Assembly (NCBI RefSeq): GCF_001748285.1
Contig: NZ_BDGT01000019.1
Coordinates: 27,584-91,583 of the forward strand
Direction of reading: 5' to 3'
Source: Thermogemmatispora onikobensis
Lineage (GTDB): Bacteria; Chloroflexota; Ktedonobacteria; Ktedonobacterales; Ktedonobacteraceae
Length of the DNA: 64,000 bases
The notes beneath the pieces were generated by a model. That model was not told the DNA's origin and searched no databases. It saw only the letters and a program-made list of their open reading frames with translations. This document shows positions 8,315 to 16,547 of this stretch, piece after piece (position 1 is the stretch's first letter; every line of letters begins with the position of its first letter). The position numbers and the translations under genes were made by a program.

Positions 8315-9039
8315 CGCTCTCCTCCCGCCCTTGAGGGGCTATGCGCACGCCAGCGATAGCCTACGCCCCAGACCGTTTCGATGGCTTCCCCCAGCGCTCC
8401 CAGCTTCTTGCGCAGGCGCAGCACAGTATTATCCACCGAGCGATCGCCACCGACATAGCTCTCACCCCAGACCGTATCAAGGAGGTAAGCGCGGCTGAAG
8501 GCCCGTCCGGGACTGCGCAGGAAGAGATGAAGGAGTTCAAACTCAGTCGGACTGAGATCGAGCGGCTGGCCGTCCAGGGTCACTAAATGGGCCTGGGCGT
8601 CGAGGCAGAGCGGTCCATCGATAAGGGGTCGCTCCGCCCGGGCCAGGTCGCGCTGCAGCATCTGCTGAATCAGCTCGGCACGGCGCAGGAGCGCATGCAC
8701 CCGCGCTAACAGCTCACGCATGCTAAAAGGCTTGGTCAGGTAATCGTCGGCCCCCAGCTCCAGACCTACCACGCGATCGGTCTCCTCACTCCGTGCCGTC
8801 AACATGAGCACGGGGGTGGGCGCTTGCTGACGCAGGCGGCGCAGCACCTCCAGACCATCCATGCGCGGAAGCATCCAGTCCAGAATGACGAGCGCAGGGC
8901 GTTGCTCCTCATGCAGGCGTAACGCTTCGACGCCATCGGGAGCATAGAGGACCTCGTAGCCGTCCGCTTTCAGTTCGCGAATAATGAGCTGCGCCAGATC
9001 CTGCGCATCCTCAACAAGCAAGAGCTTCTTCATGGCCAT
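8311..9039 (-). CDS. OmpR/PhoB-family response regulator
   Basis: A 242-residue regulator with a receiver domain (residues 3-118; LLVEDAQD acidic pocket, phosphoacceptor D54 in VILDWMLP, conserved TA and K) and a C-terminal winged helix (about 140-235, including LSPTEFELLHLFLRSPGRAF). It is phosphorylated by the kinase encoded directly downstream. This subfamily binds direct repeats spaced 11 bp, and such repeats occur upstream of the operon at 9761-9800. Translation could also begin at the ATG two codons later. Confidence 0.95.
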   Translation of the reverse strand: MAMKKLLLVEDAQDLAQLIIRELKADGYEVLYAPDGVEALRLHEEQRPALVILDWMLPRMDGLEVLRRLRQQAPTPVLMLTARSEETDRVVGLELGADDYLTKPFSMRELLARVHALLRRAELIQQMLQRDLARAERPLIDGPLCLDAQAHLVTLDGQPLDLSPTEFELLHLFLRSPGRAFSRAYLLDTVWGESYVGGDRSVDNTVLRLRKKLGALGEAIETVWGVGYRWRAHSPSRAGGER

Positions 9040-9046
9040 TCTTCAA

Positions 9047-9523
9047 TCACTTCAGTATGATCTCCCGCTTCTGGCCAACCAGGGCCAGAGCCAGGCGGCC
9101 TACCACTGGCATCAGGTAGAAGCGCCGGCGTGCTCCCTGAATCATGCCAATGAGCCAGCCCGTCACGGCCGCCGCCTGCAGTATGACAGACAGTAGCAGC
9201 CAGGACCAGATGGCCAGAGTGTGCAGGGAAGACGAGTACCACCAGAAGTAGTGGCGGCCCACATAGATGAGTGCCATCAGCATGGATACATCAATGAGAG
9301 TGATCAGTCCAAAAAAGAACAACGATTGCAGGGCATGAAAACGCACCAGACGGCTCCGGCTACCAAAGAGCAGAACCAACAGACCCGAGAGCCAGCCACC
9401 CAGGTAACTCAGCATGCCCAAGACGGCTTCAGCACTCTCTGAGGGCGGCGACTCGTCTACAGCCTCTGCAGTCCCTGACCGGTGGTTTGTGAAGGGGAAC
9501 TGGTCAGCAACGGCGGCGTCCAT
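9047..9523 (-). CDS. DUF4870/Tic20-like small membrane protein
   Basis: A 158-residue protein with a polar N-terminus and three to four membrane helices. It has the pattern of the DUF4870/Tic20-like family: AVLGMLSYLGGWLSGLLV, then a segment with VRFHALQSLFFFG, then further helices. The start at 9523 is fixed by AGGAG six bases upstream, and a longer reading from 9730 has no such site. It ends 7 nt before the response-regulator gene, making a three-gene operon. It may be the sensed or regulated membrane component, which is inferred from position. Confidence 0.75.
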   Translation of the reverse strand: MDAAVADQFPFTNHRSGTAEAVDESPPSESAEAVLGMLSYLGGWLSGLLVLLFGSRSRLVRFHALQSLFFFGLITLIDVSMLMALIYVGRHYFWWYSSSLHTLAIWSWLLLSVILQAAAVTGWLIGMIQGARRRFYLMPVVGRLALALVGQKREIILK

Positions 9524-9940
9524 GAGCAGCTCCTGCTGCTGAAAGCTTTCCTTTTCTCCATACAGGCCCTCGAAAGGAGACCTGGTCTGCCAAACAGTGG
9601 CCTGATCCTTTCTTCCGTCATCCAACACGAGAACGATGCTCCTTTCTTCTCCTGGCATCATAGCTGCGCGGTCCAGGTTTGAATCCGCTACTCTCACGCC
9701 TCCAGGCGACGAGCACACGCAGGCAGCCATCTCTGTCAGGAAAGGAGTCTAGTCCTGAGTTGTCATGGCCGTATCGAATTTTTGTCGCAATTCTGTCGCA
9801 GCCGCCTGCCTGGTGGAAGCAGGGCAGAGGAGCAATAAGACACAGCGGAGAGGGCTGGGGGTCGGAGCCAGCCGGCGGGAGCAGACCAGGGAGGCACAGC
9901 GAGCGCGGGCGGCCCGACGGAGCAGGCAAGAAGAGAGGCC
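9524..9940. other. Intergenic region upstream of the three-gene operon
   Basis: No gene is seen. It contains the 11-bp phased repeats at 9761-9800 and a probable minus-strand -10 box, TAGACT (9751-9746). The part from 9801 to 9940 shows nothing recognisable. Confidence 0.5.
9761..9800 (-). promoter_or_regulatory. Four 11-bp phased half-sites, OmpR-type operator
   Basis: TGTCGCA occurs at 9783-9789 and 9794-9800, exactly 11 bp apart. Related heptamers lie in the same register at 9772 (TATCGAA) and 9761 (TGTCATG). The layout matches PhoB/OmpR boxes (7-bp half-sites, 4-bp gaps). On the minus strand the array ends about 9 bp before a TAGACT -10 box (9751-9746) that lacks a good -35, as in activator-dependent promoters. 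The probable ligand is the response regulator of this operon. Confidence 0.5.
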
Positions 9941-10810
9941 CTAGCACGGCGGCCCCTGGCGAATCCTCCGGCGCATGGCCTCCAGCGGCCATTGCTGCCA
10001 GGTACCCCAGCGCTCTGGCACAATATTCTCGACCCACCAGGTAACCCCGACGCGGGCGTAGGCCGCCACCAGCGCTCGATCAGCCTCGGGGTCCTCCCCG
10101 GAGCTGACCCCGAAATGCACCACTTCAAACGGTCCCGGCTGCGAGCGCAACTGCTGTAGGGCCGCCACAATCTCGGCCATCGTCTCGGACGAGAGCATCT
10201 CGGTCAGGGCCAGATCACGCCCAATGGGAATGAAGCCATCCCAGCGGACCGCGCGGCGCAGCGGAGCGCGATTGGGCCACATGCCGGCCACCCAGATCGG
10301 AATACGCGGCTGTTGAAGAGGTGGCGGCAAAAAGTGCGCTTCCAGAATATGGTAGTAGCGCCCCTCAAAATGGAAGGGCTGGCCACTCCACAGACCACTG
10401 AGGATAGCCAGGCCCTCATCGAGCATGGCCCCCAGGACCTTCAGATCCGAAGGCTCCCCCAGGGCTGCAAAATCAAAGTAGCCACCACCCAGTCCCACGC
10501 CCAAGACCAGGCGCCCGCCCGAAAGATGATCGAGGGTCACCGCCTGACGGGCCAGCTCCCAGGGACGGCGCCGCGGCAGCGGCGTCACCAGTGGGCCGAA
10601 ACGCAGACGCTGCGTTTGCAGCGCGATGGCCGTCAAGGTCACCCAAACCTCCGCCAGCGGATCGCTGGTCGGCGCCAGGGTCGTGCGCGCAATCTGATCC
10701 CAGAGAAAGAAGCCATCCCAGCCGGCAGCCTCTGCCTCCTGGGCCAGATCACACAGCAAACGCACATCGGCGAAGGGGCCAAAATTGGGGAGATGCAGAC
10801 CGTAGAGCAT
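9941..10810 (-). CDS. LLM-class flavin-dependent oxidoreductase
   Basis: A 289-residue TIM-barrel of the bacterial luciferase-like family, which uses FMN or F420. It opens MLYGLHLPNFGPFADVRLL, with EAEAAGWDGFFLWDQI, the strand RLRFGPLVTPLPRRRPW and VTLDHLSGGRLVLGVGLG typical of the family, and then IPIWVAGMWPNR. The substrate cannot be told. In Ktedonobacteria-like genomes an F420 cofactor is plausible, but no cofactor gene is nearby. No strong ribosome site is visible before the ATG at 10810. It is a single gene. Confidence 0.88.
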   Translation of the reverse strand: MLYGLHLPNFGPFADVRLLCDLAQEAEAAGWDGFFLWDQIARTTLAPTSDPLAEVWVTLTAIALQTQRLRFGPLVTPLPRRRPWELARQAVTLDHLSGGRLVLGVGLGGGYFDFAALGEPSDLKVLGAMLDEGLAILSGLWSGQPFHFEGRYYHILEAHFLPPPLQQPRIPIWVAGMWPNRAPLRRAVRWDGFIPIGRDLALTEMLSSETMAEIVAALQQLRSQPGPFEVVHFGVSSGEDPEADRALVAAYARVGVTWWVENIVPERWGTWQQWPLEAMRRRIRQGPPC

Positions 10811-10907
10811 CGTTCATCACGCAGAAGGGCTAGCAGGACCGGGTAGAGCCGGTCTGCGACCTTTGTCGGTCGCAGGCACCGGCCAACGTAAGGCAAATAA
10901 AAAAAGG

Positions 10908-10981
10908 GGTGACCGATGGGGCTCGAACCCACAACCGCTGGAGCCACAATCCAGAGCTCTACCGATTGAGCTACGGCCACC
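10908..10981 (-). tRNA. tRNA-His (GTG)
   Basis: Read on the minus strand it folds as a full cloverleaf. The acceptor is GTGGCCG/CGGTCAC with an extra G at -1 (10981), as expected for tRNA-His. The D arm contains AGCTCAATCGGTAGAGCT, the anticodon stem-loop CTGGA-TTGTGGC-TCCAG gives anticodon GTG, and the T arm contains GGTTCGAGCC. CCA is not encoded. A T-run follows directly and may terminate transcription. Confidence 0.96.
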
Positions 10982-11010
10982 GTGTCGCTTCTGCGATTAC
11001 ACGCACAGCC

Positions 11011-11039
11011 AGTATAGCGGAGAGTTTGTCGGCTGTCAA
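11011..11039 (-). promoter_or_regulatory. tRNA-His promoter
   Basis: A near-consensus minus-strand promoter: TTGACA (11039-11034), 17 bp, TATACT (11016-11011), ending about 30 nt before the tRNA. Confidence 0.8.
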
Positions 11040-11186
11040 TAGTCAATAGGGCAGGGACCAGAATCCAGCGCTGGCCTGGCCTGCCAATCTCCAATCTCCA
11101 GGCCAGCACTGCATCTGCCCCGTCAGCCAGTCGGGGGCTGAACAAGCCAGGAAGGAGAGAAGAGGAGCGTGACCCGGCCCCTCCCA

Positions 11187-12656
11187 TCAAGGGGAGACCT
11201 CATCGAGGCGACGCAGGCGCGTGGCCGTGCCGAACTGAGCGATCACCGCCGCGACTATCAGACAGCCAGCGATGATCAGGAAGATACTGAGCGGACCCAG
11301 TGTCGGAATCAAAGGCGGAATGACCAGCAGGCCCACGCTGCCCCCGAGATGGCCAACGCCATCGACCAGCGCGAAGCCCGTGGCACGCGCTCGCGTTGGA
11401 TAGTGCTCGGTTGACCAGGTGTAGGTCATTGGCACCCAGAGATTGAAGCCGAAAAAGAGCACGATCGAGCCGAGGACCGCCACGACGAAATTGCCAGCTC
11501 CGCCCAGAGCAATCAGCAGACAACCAATGAGGGTCAGCAGCGCCGCCACTGGCAGCCAGTATTTGCGTTCCAGCAGCTCGCCGAAGGCATAGTCAAAGAT
11601 AGCCACCAGCACGAAGCCCAGCGAGCCAATGGCCACGATCAAACCGGCCTCCGGCGGAGGGAATTTCAGAGCCGCCAGCAGGGAAGTCAGACCCGCGGCA
11701 ATTGCATAGACTGTAATATACCCGATGAACCAGACAACAAAGAGGAAGAGCGTGCGGAGCAGATAGAGGCGATTACCAAAGATCTCGACATAGGGTATCC
11801 GGCCCGGCTGCGTCTCGACCGGAATCTCGGAAGGCGCGGGTAGCTCGCCAATGCGAGCCAGGGCCTGTGCCTCCATTTGCGCGACCACGCCTGCCGCCGC
11901 CTCGACCCGCCCTTGCGAGATCAGCCAGCGCGGCGACTCATGGAGCTGGAAGCGCATGAGGATGCCGATCAGCGCCAGTAAGGCCCCGATGCCGTACATC
12001 AGGCGCCAGCCGAAGGTAAAGCCAGGCCCAGCCAGGGCGAAGGGCAGCCCCAAAGGAAACGCCTCGGGCTGCGTGGTGAGCAGCAGCCCCAGCCAGACCC
12101 CTAGAAAGGCACCCAGCGAGGACATGATAAAGATCAGCGAGGTATAGCGCGCTCGTCCCCCGCTCGGCGCCACCTCGTTAATATAGGTGTTCACAAGAGC
12201 CAGGTCCGCCCCAACGCCAATACCCGTGATGGTGCGCGCAACGATAAAGTTCACATAATCACCAACCAGGGCATTGTAGAGCGAGCCCAGCCCGGTGATG
12301 ACCATCGTGACCAGCAGCATATCGCGCCGCCCAAGGCGGTCCGCCAGCGGACTCAGGATGAGAGTGCCAATCACATAGCCCACCAGGTTGAGCAGCACCG
12401 GCAGACCCAGGTAGTTGGCCGCCGATTCAGGGGTGCAGCCTGGGACGATCTGGATACAGGTCTGGATGAAGGAGACGTTGATGTCGAAAATGTCGAAGAA
12501 GGTGAAGAGGAAGCCAGCCCCGATAATGCCAATGTAGAGATAGGGTAAGGCCCAAATAGGGATACGGTCAAGACGCGCTACCACCGCAGCGGCTGTGCTG
12601 CTCGGGCCACTCGCCCCACCCACGGAGCGCGAGGGATTGCCTGCTTCGGAAGCCAT
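11187..12656 (-). CDS. MFS transporter (sugar/metabolite:H+ symporter type)
   Basis: A 489-residue major facilitator with about 12 membrane helices. The cytoplasmic loop 2-3 motif appears as SPLADRLGRRDMLL, and GIGVGADLALVNTYINEV fits the helix-4/5 region of the sugar-porter/AAHS-like group. A long central loop (about residues 235-290) separates the two halves. The start at 12656 is set by AAGGAGG five bases upstream, and an ATG at 12719 would add 21 residues. Substrate is unknown. Transcription probably starts from the promoter at 12807-12835. Confidence 0.9.
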   Translation of the reverse strand: MASEAGNPSRSVGGASGPSSTAAAVVARLDRIPIWALPYLYIGIIGAGFLFTFFDIFDINVSFIQTCIQIVPGCTPESAANYLGLPVLLNLVGYVIGTLILSPLADRLGRRDMLLVTMVITGLGSLYNALVGDYVNFIVARTITGIGVGADLALVNTYINEVAPSGGRARYTSLIFIMSSLGAFLGVWLGLLLTTQPEAFPLGLPFALAGPGFTFGWRLMYGIGALLALIGILMRFQLHESPRWLISQGRVEAAAGVVAQMEAQALARIGELPAPSEIPVETQPGRIPYVEIFGNRLYLLRTLFLFVVWFIGYITVYAIAAGLTSLLAALKFPPPEAGLIVAIGSLGFVLVAIFDYAFGELLERKYWLPVAALLTLIGCLLIALGGAGNFVVAVLGSIVLFFGFNLWVPMTYTWSTEHYPTRARATGFALVDGVGHLGGSVGLLVIPPLIPTLGPLSIFLIIAGCLIVAAVIAQFGTATRLRRLDEVSP

Positions 12657-12806
12657 ACTTGCCTCCTTCTCTGGCGCAGACGCGGCTGTCATTGCCAGCC
12701 AGCCAGAATATATGAACAACGCTGCTACAATCCGTTCGTTCTGGCCCGATGAGGCATGTCCGCTGGCCCGATACTCTCTCTATAAGCAAGCAACCTGTTG
12801 TATAAC

Positions 12807-12835
12807 ATTGTACCTGTGCTGCTCATGTGTGTCAA
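12807..12835 (-). promoter_or_regulatory. MFS transporter promoter, TTGACA-17-TACAAT
   Basis: Minus strand: TTGACA (12835-12830), 17-bp spacer and TACAAT (12812-12807), about 150 nt before the MFS start codon. Confidence 0.7.
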
Positions 12836-12919
12836 GGGAGGAAGCAGCAGGACAGGAAGCGAAAGGCAGGATCGTCAGCCATTCCCTGGGCGCGGATGCC
12901 ACAGGCAACAGGAGAAGAC

Positions 12920-12948
12920 TTGACATCGGCCCGGTCCTGCCATACACT
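12920..12948 (+). promoter_or_regulatory. Orphan promoter, TTGACA-17-TACACT
   Basis: TTGACA at 12920-12925, 17 bp, TACACT at 12943-12948. It reads toward the broken fragments and the tnpB remnant and has no intact gene downstream before the serine acetyltransferase at 14256. Confidence 0.5.
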
Positions 12949-13356
12949 CTATGGAGCCAACAGTACTTTATCGCCACCTTCGATGACGAGGAGACGTGCA
13001 AGGTCCGTGAGCTGACCGATCGTGACGCATCAAGGAGGTGCTGCCGATCTTCGAGGAGGCTCGGGAGGATCAGCCGCCGGCTGGCGGATGCTGGTAGGCT
13101 GGCAGGCAGACAGACCCGGGTCTCCTGGACAGCGGGGTATCTGAGCGGGCTGATCCCCGGTCCGCCTTCCCTCGCTCTGGCCGCAGCAATGGCAATGGTA
13201 GAGGCTGCATCACTGGCACCTGCCCGGGCGGCGCGGCGCAGAGGCAGCCCACCAGCCGGAGCGCCTCCTCCCGGGGTCCAGCCCCTCCTTCGTCCAGCAG
13301 AGCAGACTGGAAGAAGGCAGATGCCAGGTATAGCCAGCGAGAAGGAGCGTATCGTC

Positions 13357-14166
13357 ATGGTGCAGGTGCGGCGCACGATCCCGATCCTGCAGCCTCCGGG
13401 CGACAACCTGCGTCGGACCCTGATTGTCTTCCAGACAGACGAGCGGCAGCCCTCGGCCCTCTGCATCAGCGGCGGCAATCGCCTCCGAGCCGTGGCCTCG
13501 CATCAGGTCTGCCGCCTTGAGGTCAAGGGCCAGCTCACTGCCCCGATGACCTGTCCGGCCACCCACTCGATTGACATCGCCTGCCAGAGCGCCCGGCGCA
13601 ACCGTTACCCCCCACGGCTCCCGTTTCAGTCTCGCCGGGGGGAGGCGTTGCTTCTGATCAGGTTGTGGAAACGCGAGGCCAGCCTGCAACCCTCCAGCTC
13701 CCTCCCGCCCTGGACCAGTACCGCGCCGGGTCCAAGCGACGCAGGCGCTGACCATCGACAGCCTTACAAGGCCAGAGCCAGAGGAGCACGCGGTACGACT
13801 GCTGGGGCGGCTCGCCATCACCTCGGAAGGACCAGACCCGCAGTCCCCTCTCGCTTCCAGACCGGACCAGGGAACAGAAGCCTGCAGGGTAGAGTAGAGG
13901 AGGGAATTGCTCTCACTGAGTCAAATGCGCTGGTGGCAGTCGATGGATAGGAGTGGATGGTGCTCCTTGCGAGTGGGGAAGGCTGCACAGGCGCGCAATT
14001 GGCGCCTGGCAAAAACATGGAGCAGGAGCAGGAACAGGAGCAGGCAGATATTAATGCTGCTCGGAGTATTCGAGCGCGCTTTACTCAGTTGCAGCTATGT
14101 GGGCTGCCGTCAACCAGCCCCAAGCCCGAGCCGCTGAGGTTGCGGGCCAACCGCCTGCTTAAGTAA
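13357..14166 (+). pseudogene. Degraded IS605-family tnpB (OrfB) transposase
   Basis: The N-terminal part opens at ATG 13357 behind GAAGGAG with MVQVRRTIPILQPPGDNLRR and runs to a stop at 13950, about 198 codons. That sequence looks like the start of Ktedonobacterial TnpB-type transposases. The reading stops at ALVAVDG, which resembles the first RuvC motif. The C-terminal end is found in another frame at 14036-14166, where QADINAARSIRAR matches the D-x-NAA-x-NI end of the TnpB zinc-finger/RuvC-III region. The central RuvC-II region and zinc cysteines are missing. TnpB normally has about 400 codons, so this is an internally deleted, frameshifted relic. Its 3' end is repeated at 6286-6356. Confidence 0.65.
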
Positions 14167-14255
14167 GTGGGCGAGTGGGCGGCGGACGGTTTGACAGAAA
14201 GGCGCTAGTAGAGCAAACAGGCCGGTTCTTTGTAGCAGAAAGGGCACGTGGCTAC

Positions 14256-14972
14256 ATGGTTCACCATACGTCAGAGGAGATCAAGAGCAATCAGGCCAGG
14301 GAAGGAGAAACCGATCTCTCTCAGTTACCGGAAGTTCCTCCCGGCATGCTGATTCCGGCGCCCAGCAGCACGCCGCGCAAGCGCACGCGCTGGCCGGATG
14401 CCATCGATGTGATCTTTGAGAAAGATCCTGCCTGTAACAATATCTTTGAGGCGTTGCTCTACCAGGGGCTGTGGGCCATTTTCTTCCACCGCATCGCACA
14501 TTTTCTCTATAATTTGCATATCCCTGTCATTCCTCGCCTGATCTCGCAGTTCGCGCGCCTCGTCACCGGAGGCATTGAGATTCACCCGGGCGCCAAGATC
14601 GGGAAGCGCTTCTTTATCGACCACGGCGCAGGTGTGGTGATCGGCGAGACTGCCGAGATTGGCAACAATGTCATGCTCTACCACCAGGTGACGCTCGGCG
14701 CCACTGGCTGGTGGCGGCCAGGTCCTGGGCGCAAGCAGAAGCGCCATCCAACCATCGAGGATGATGTCACCATCGGCGTGGGGGCCGCTATTCTTGGGCC
14801 AATTACGATCGGGCGCGGCAGCAAGATCGGCGCAATGGCCCTGGTCCTCGAATCGGTGCCGCCCAACTCCGTAGTGGCAGCCAAGCCTGCTGAGCTGTTG
14901 GTGAAGAGCGGTGAGCCCCTGGCCAAGCATGAGGAACTCACACAAGGGTGGGAGATGGATTATCAGATTTAA
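14256..14972 (+). CDS. cysE: Serine O-acetyltransferase
   Basis: It makes O-acetylserine from serine and acetyl-CoA, the entry to cysteine synthesis, in the cytoplasm. The 238-residue product has an N-terminal helical part ([20 protein letters not shown]) and a left-handed hexapeptide-repeat domain. The signatures are [22 protein letters not shown], split over repeats, then [20 protein letters not shown] and LGATG. The catalytic His lies in DHGAG. The GW insert before the ERKRHP-like segment ([14 protein letters not shown]) is slightly long. The start is uncertain: ATG 14256 has only AAAGGG 11 bases upstream, and a GTG at 14175 reaches into IS debris. Confidence 0.9.
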   Translation: MVHHTSEEIKSNQAREGETDLSQLPEVPPGMLIPAPSSTPRKRTRWPDAIDVIFEKDPACNNIFEALLYQGLWAIFFHRIAHFLYNLHIPVIPRLISQFARLVTGGIEIHPGAKIGKRFFIDHGAGVVIGETAEIGNNVMLYHQVTLGATGWWRPGPGRKQKRHPTIEDDVTIGVGAAILGPITIGRGSKIGAMALVLESVPPNSVVAAKPAELLVKSGEPLAKHEELTQGWEMDYQI

Positions 14973-15256
14973 GTCCGACCGTGAGCAGCGCGCCTGGTCA
15001 GGTCTGGTCTGCCGCCTTCCCGACAAACCGGCTGACCATGACCGTCCTGGCTCATTGGGCTACTCCAGCCAGAGCGCTTCTCGGCGCAGACAGACTCTCT
15101 CTCCCTGATGACGCGGGCGGGCCCTGGCCTGGCACCCGCCGCCTGCCCGCGTCTTTGCTTTCTTCCTGCCTCGGCCTCTGCATCGGCGACCCTGCTGCCC
15201 CCTGCTGCTGTCGCCAGGCGCGACGTCGACCGACCGAAGCGACCAGCTCCCTGGCT

Positions 15257-16213
15257 TCACTCCTCGCCGGGGTGCTCCTCCTCATAGCCTGCCAGGGTCT
15301 CAATCAGCAACTCCCAGAAGCGAGGCGCGTCGAGGCCATAACCAACCCAGGCGTTGGCCCGCCGGCCCAGCACCCCATAGACATCGCAGACAGTTCGCCC
15401 GAGCGTGTACTCGCCGCGCGTCTCAACAGCCACGTACATGCTATGCCTGCTGACAAGGGTCGGATCGATCAGGGCCGCTACCGCGCAGGGATCATGCACC
15501 GGTGGCGCCGCGAAGCCAAAGACCCGACGATAAGTGGCTCCGAAAAATTCGAGCAACTGGCAGACGAAGGAGGGCACCGGGCGTCCAAGGTTGCGCAGGC
15601 GCTCAAGGATGGACGGCGTGGCCAACGCCTGGTGAGTCACCTCCAGCGGAATCATCGTGATTGGGCAACCGCTGTTAAAGACGATGGCCGCAGCCTCGGG
15701 ATCGAAGTAGATGTTGAATTCGGCAGCGGGGGTAACATTCCCCAGGCCAATGGCGCCGCCCATCAGATAGAGGCCCTTGAGGCGCGAGAGGATCGCCGGC
15801 TCGCGCGTGATGGCGCTGGCCACGTTGGTGAGCGGCCCTGTGGCAACCAACACCACGTCATCCGTGCTACGCACCAGATCGATGATGAGATCGACAGCAT
15901 GCTCGGGGACAGGTTCGCGCTCAGGTTGCGGTAAGGCCGGCCCGTCAAGACCCGACTCGCCGTGAATATCTGCGGCATGACGCGCCTCTCTCACCAGCGG
16001 CTGCGCCATGCCTCTGGCCACTGGCACATCGCGGATGCGCGCCAGAGCGCAGACGCTGAGGGCGTTGCGCGTGGTCTTTTCCACTGTCTGATTGCCAGCC
16101 ACAGTGGTAATGGCCAGCAGCTCTAGCTTCGGGTGACGCGCCGCCAGCAGCAAGGCGATCGCATCGTCGTGCCCTGGGTCGCAGTCGAGAATGATCTTCT
16201 GCTTCTTCTCCAT
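15257..16213 (-). CDS. Nucleoside hydrolase (IUNH family)
   Basis: It cleaves ribonucleosides to base plus ribose. The 318-residue protein starts MEKKQKIILDCDPGHDDAIA, the calcium-binding DxDxxxDD cluster at residues 10-16 that defines the family. It also has VATGPLTNVA, the loop LMGGAIGLGNVTPAAEFNIY and the ligand Asp in VHDPCAVAAL. The start at 16213 follows AGAGGAA, and a longer frame upstream is non-coding. It diverges from the sugar-phosphate operon holding phosphopentomutase, which fits nucleoside salvage. Specificity (purine, pyrimidine or broad) is not resolved. Confidence 0.93.
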   Translation of the reverse strand: MEKKQKIILDCDPGHDDAIALLLAARHPKLELLAITTVAGNQTVEKTTRNALSVCALARIRDVPVARGMAQPLVREARHAADIHGESGLDGPALPQPEREPVPEHAVDLIIDLVRSTDDVVLVATGPLTNVASAITREPAILSRLKGLYLMGGAIGLGNVTPAAEFNIYFDPEAAAIVFNSGCPITMIPLEVTHQALATPSILERLRNLGRPVPSFVCQLLEFFGATYRRVFGFAAPPVHDPCAVAALIDPTLVSRHSMYVAVETRGEYTLGRTVCDVYGVLGRRANAWVGYGLDAPRFWELLIETLAGYEEEHPGEE

Positions 16214-16547
16214 TGCAGTTCCTCTCTCTGTCCTATGGCAAGGGCGCACTCTTCTCCATTGACCGGCAGCGGGAGCGGGGAAGAATCCGGCCCGCCCAGC
16301 CAGCCCCCTTCCGCCCAGGGAGACCAGGCGCTGAGCGGCAGCCGCTCCCTCGCTCCTGCTGCGGCGGACAGAACGATTGTACCACCCGCTACAACAAAGG
16401 AGCGGCGTGAGAGAGAAGGAGGCCAGGCCGGGCTGAATTGGTCTGCCTTCCTGCTTGTGGCCCCCGCCGCTCGGAGAGTATCTTTCGCGCGCTCCTCTTG
16501 CTATAATGGCCGCAGAACAACTCGTTTTGGGGGTTTGTTTGACAAAG
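16214..16547. other. Divergent promoter region, nucleoside hydrolase / PFK operon
   Basis: No gene is seen in this 334-nt stretch. TATAAT at 16502-16507 with a weak -35 (TATCTT, 16479-16484) is the likely start of the operon to the right. On the minus strand TACAAT (16382-16377) could serve the hydrolase but lacks a clear -35. Confidence 0.5.

Larger units (their letters stand above)
12657..13356. other. Long intergenic stretch with two divergent promoters
   Basis: No convincing gene. It has the MFS promoter on the minus strand (12807-12835) and a plus-strand promoter (12920-12948) with no intact gene behind it. Short coding-like fragments follow to about 13080, including FDDEETCKVRELTDRD and, after a frame change, IKEVLPIFEEAREDQP. 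They may be the wreck of a small gene. A CAGG/CAGA tract lies at 13095-13115. Nothing else is recognisable up to the tnpB remnant. Confidence 0.45.

Noticed and set aside
12595..13356. Long plus-strand open frame starting at 12595 (451 codons in all)
   Set aside because: Only the part from 13357 has transposase-like sequence. The earlier part overlaps the MFS start region and promoters, has no ribosome site and looks like GC-rich chance.
13210..13821. Minus-strand frame of 203 codons over the tnpB remnant
   Set aside because: Mirror of the plus-strand coding pattern, low complexity, no ribosome site and no recognisable domain.
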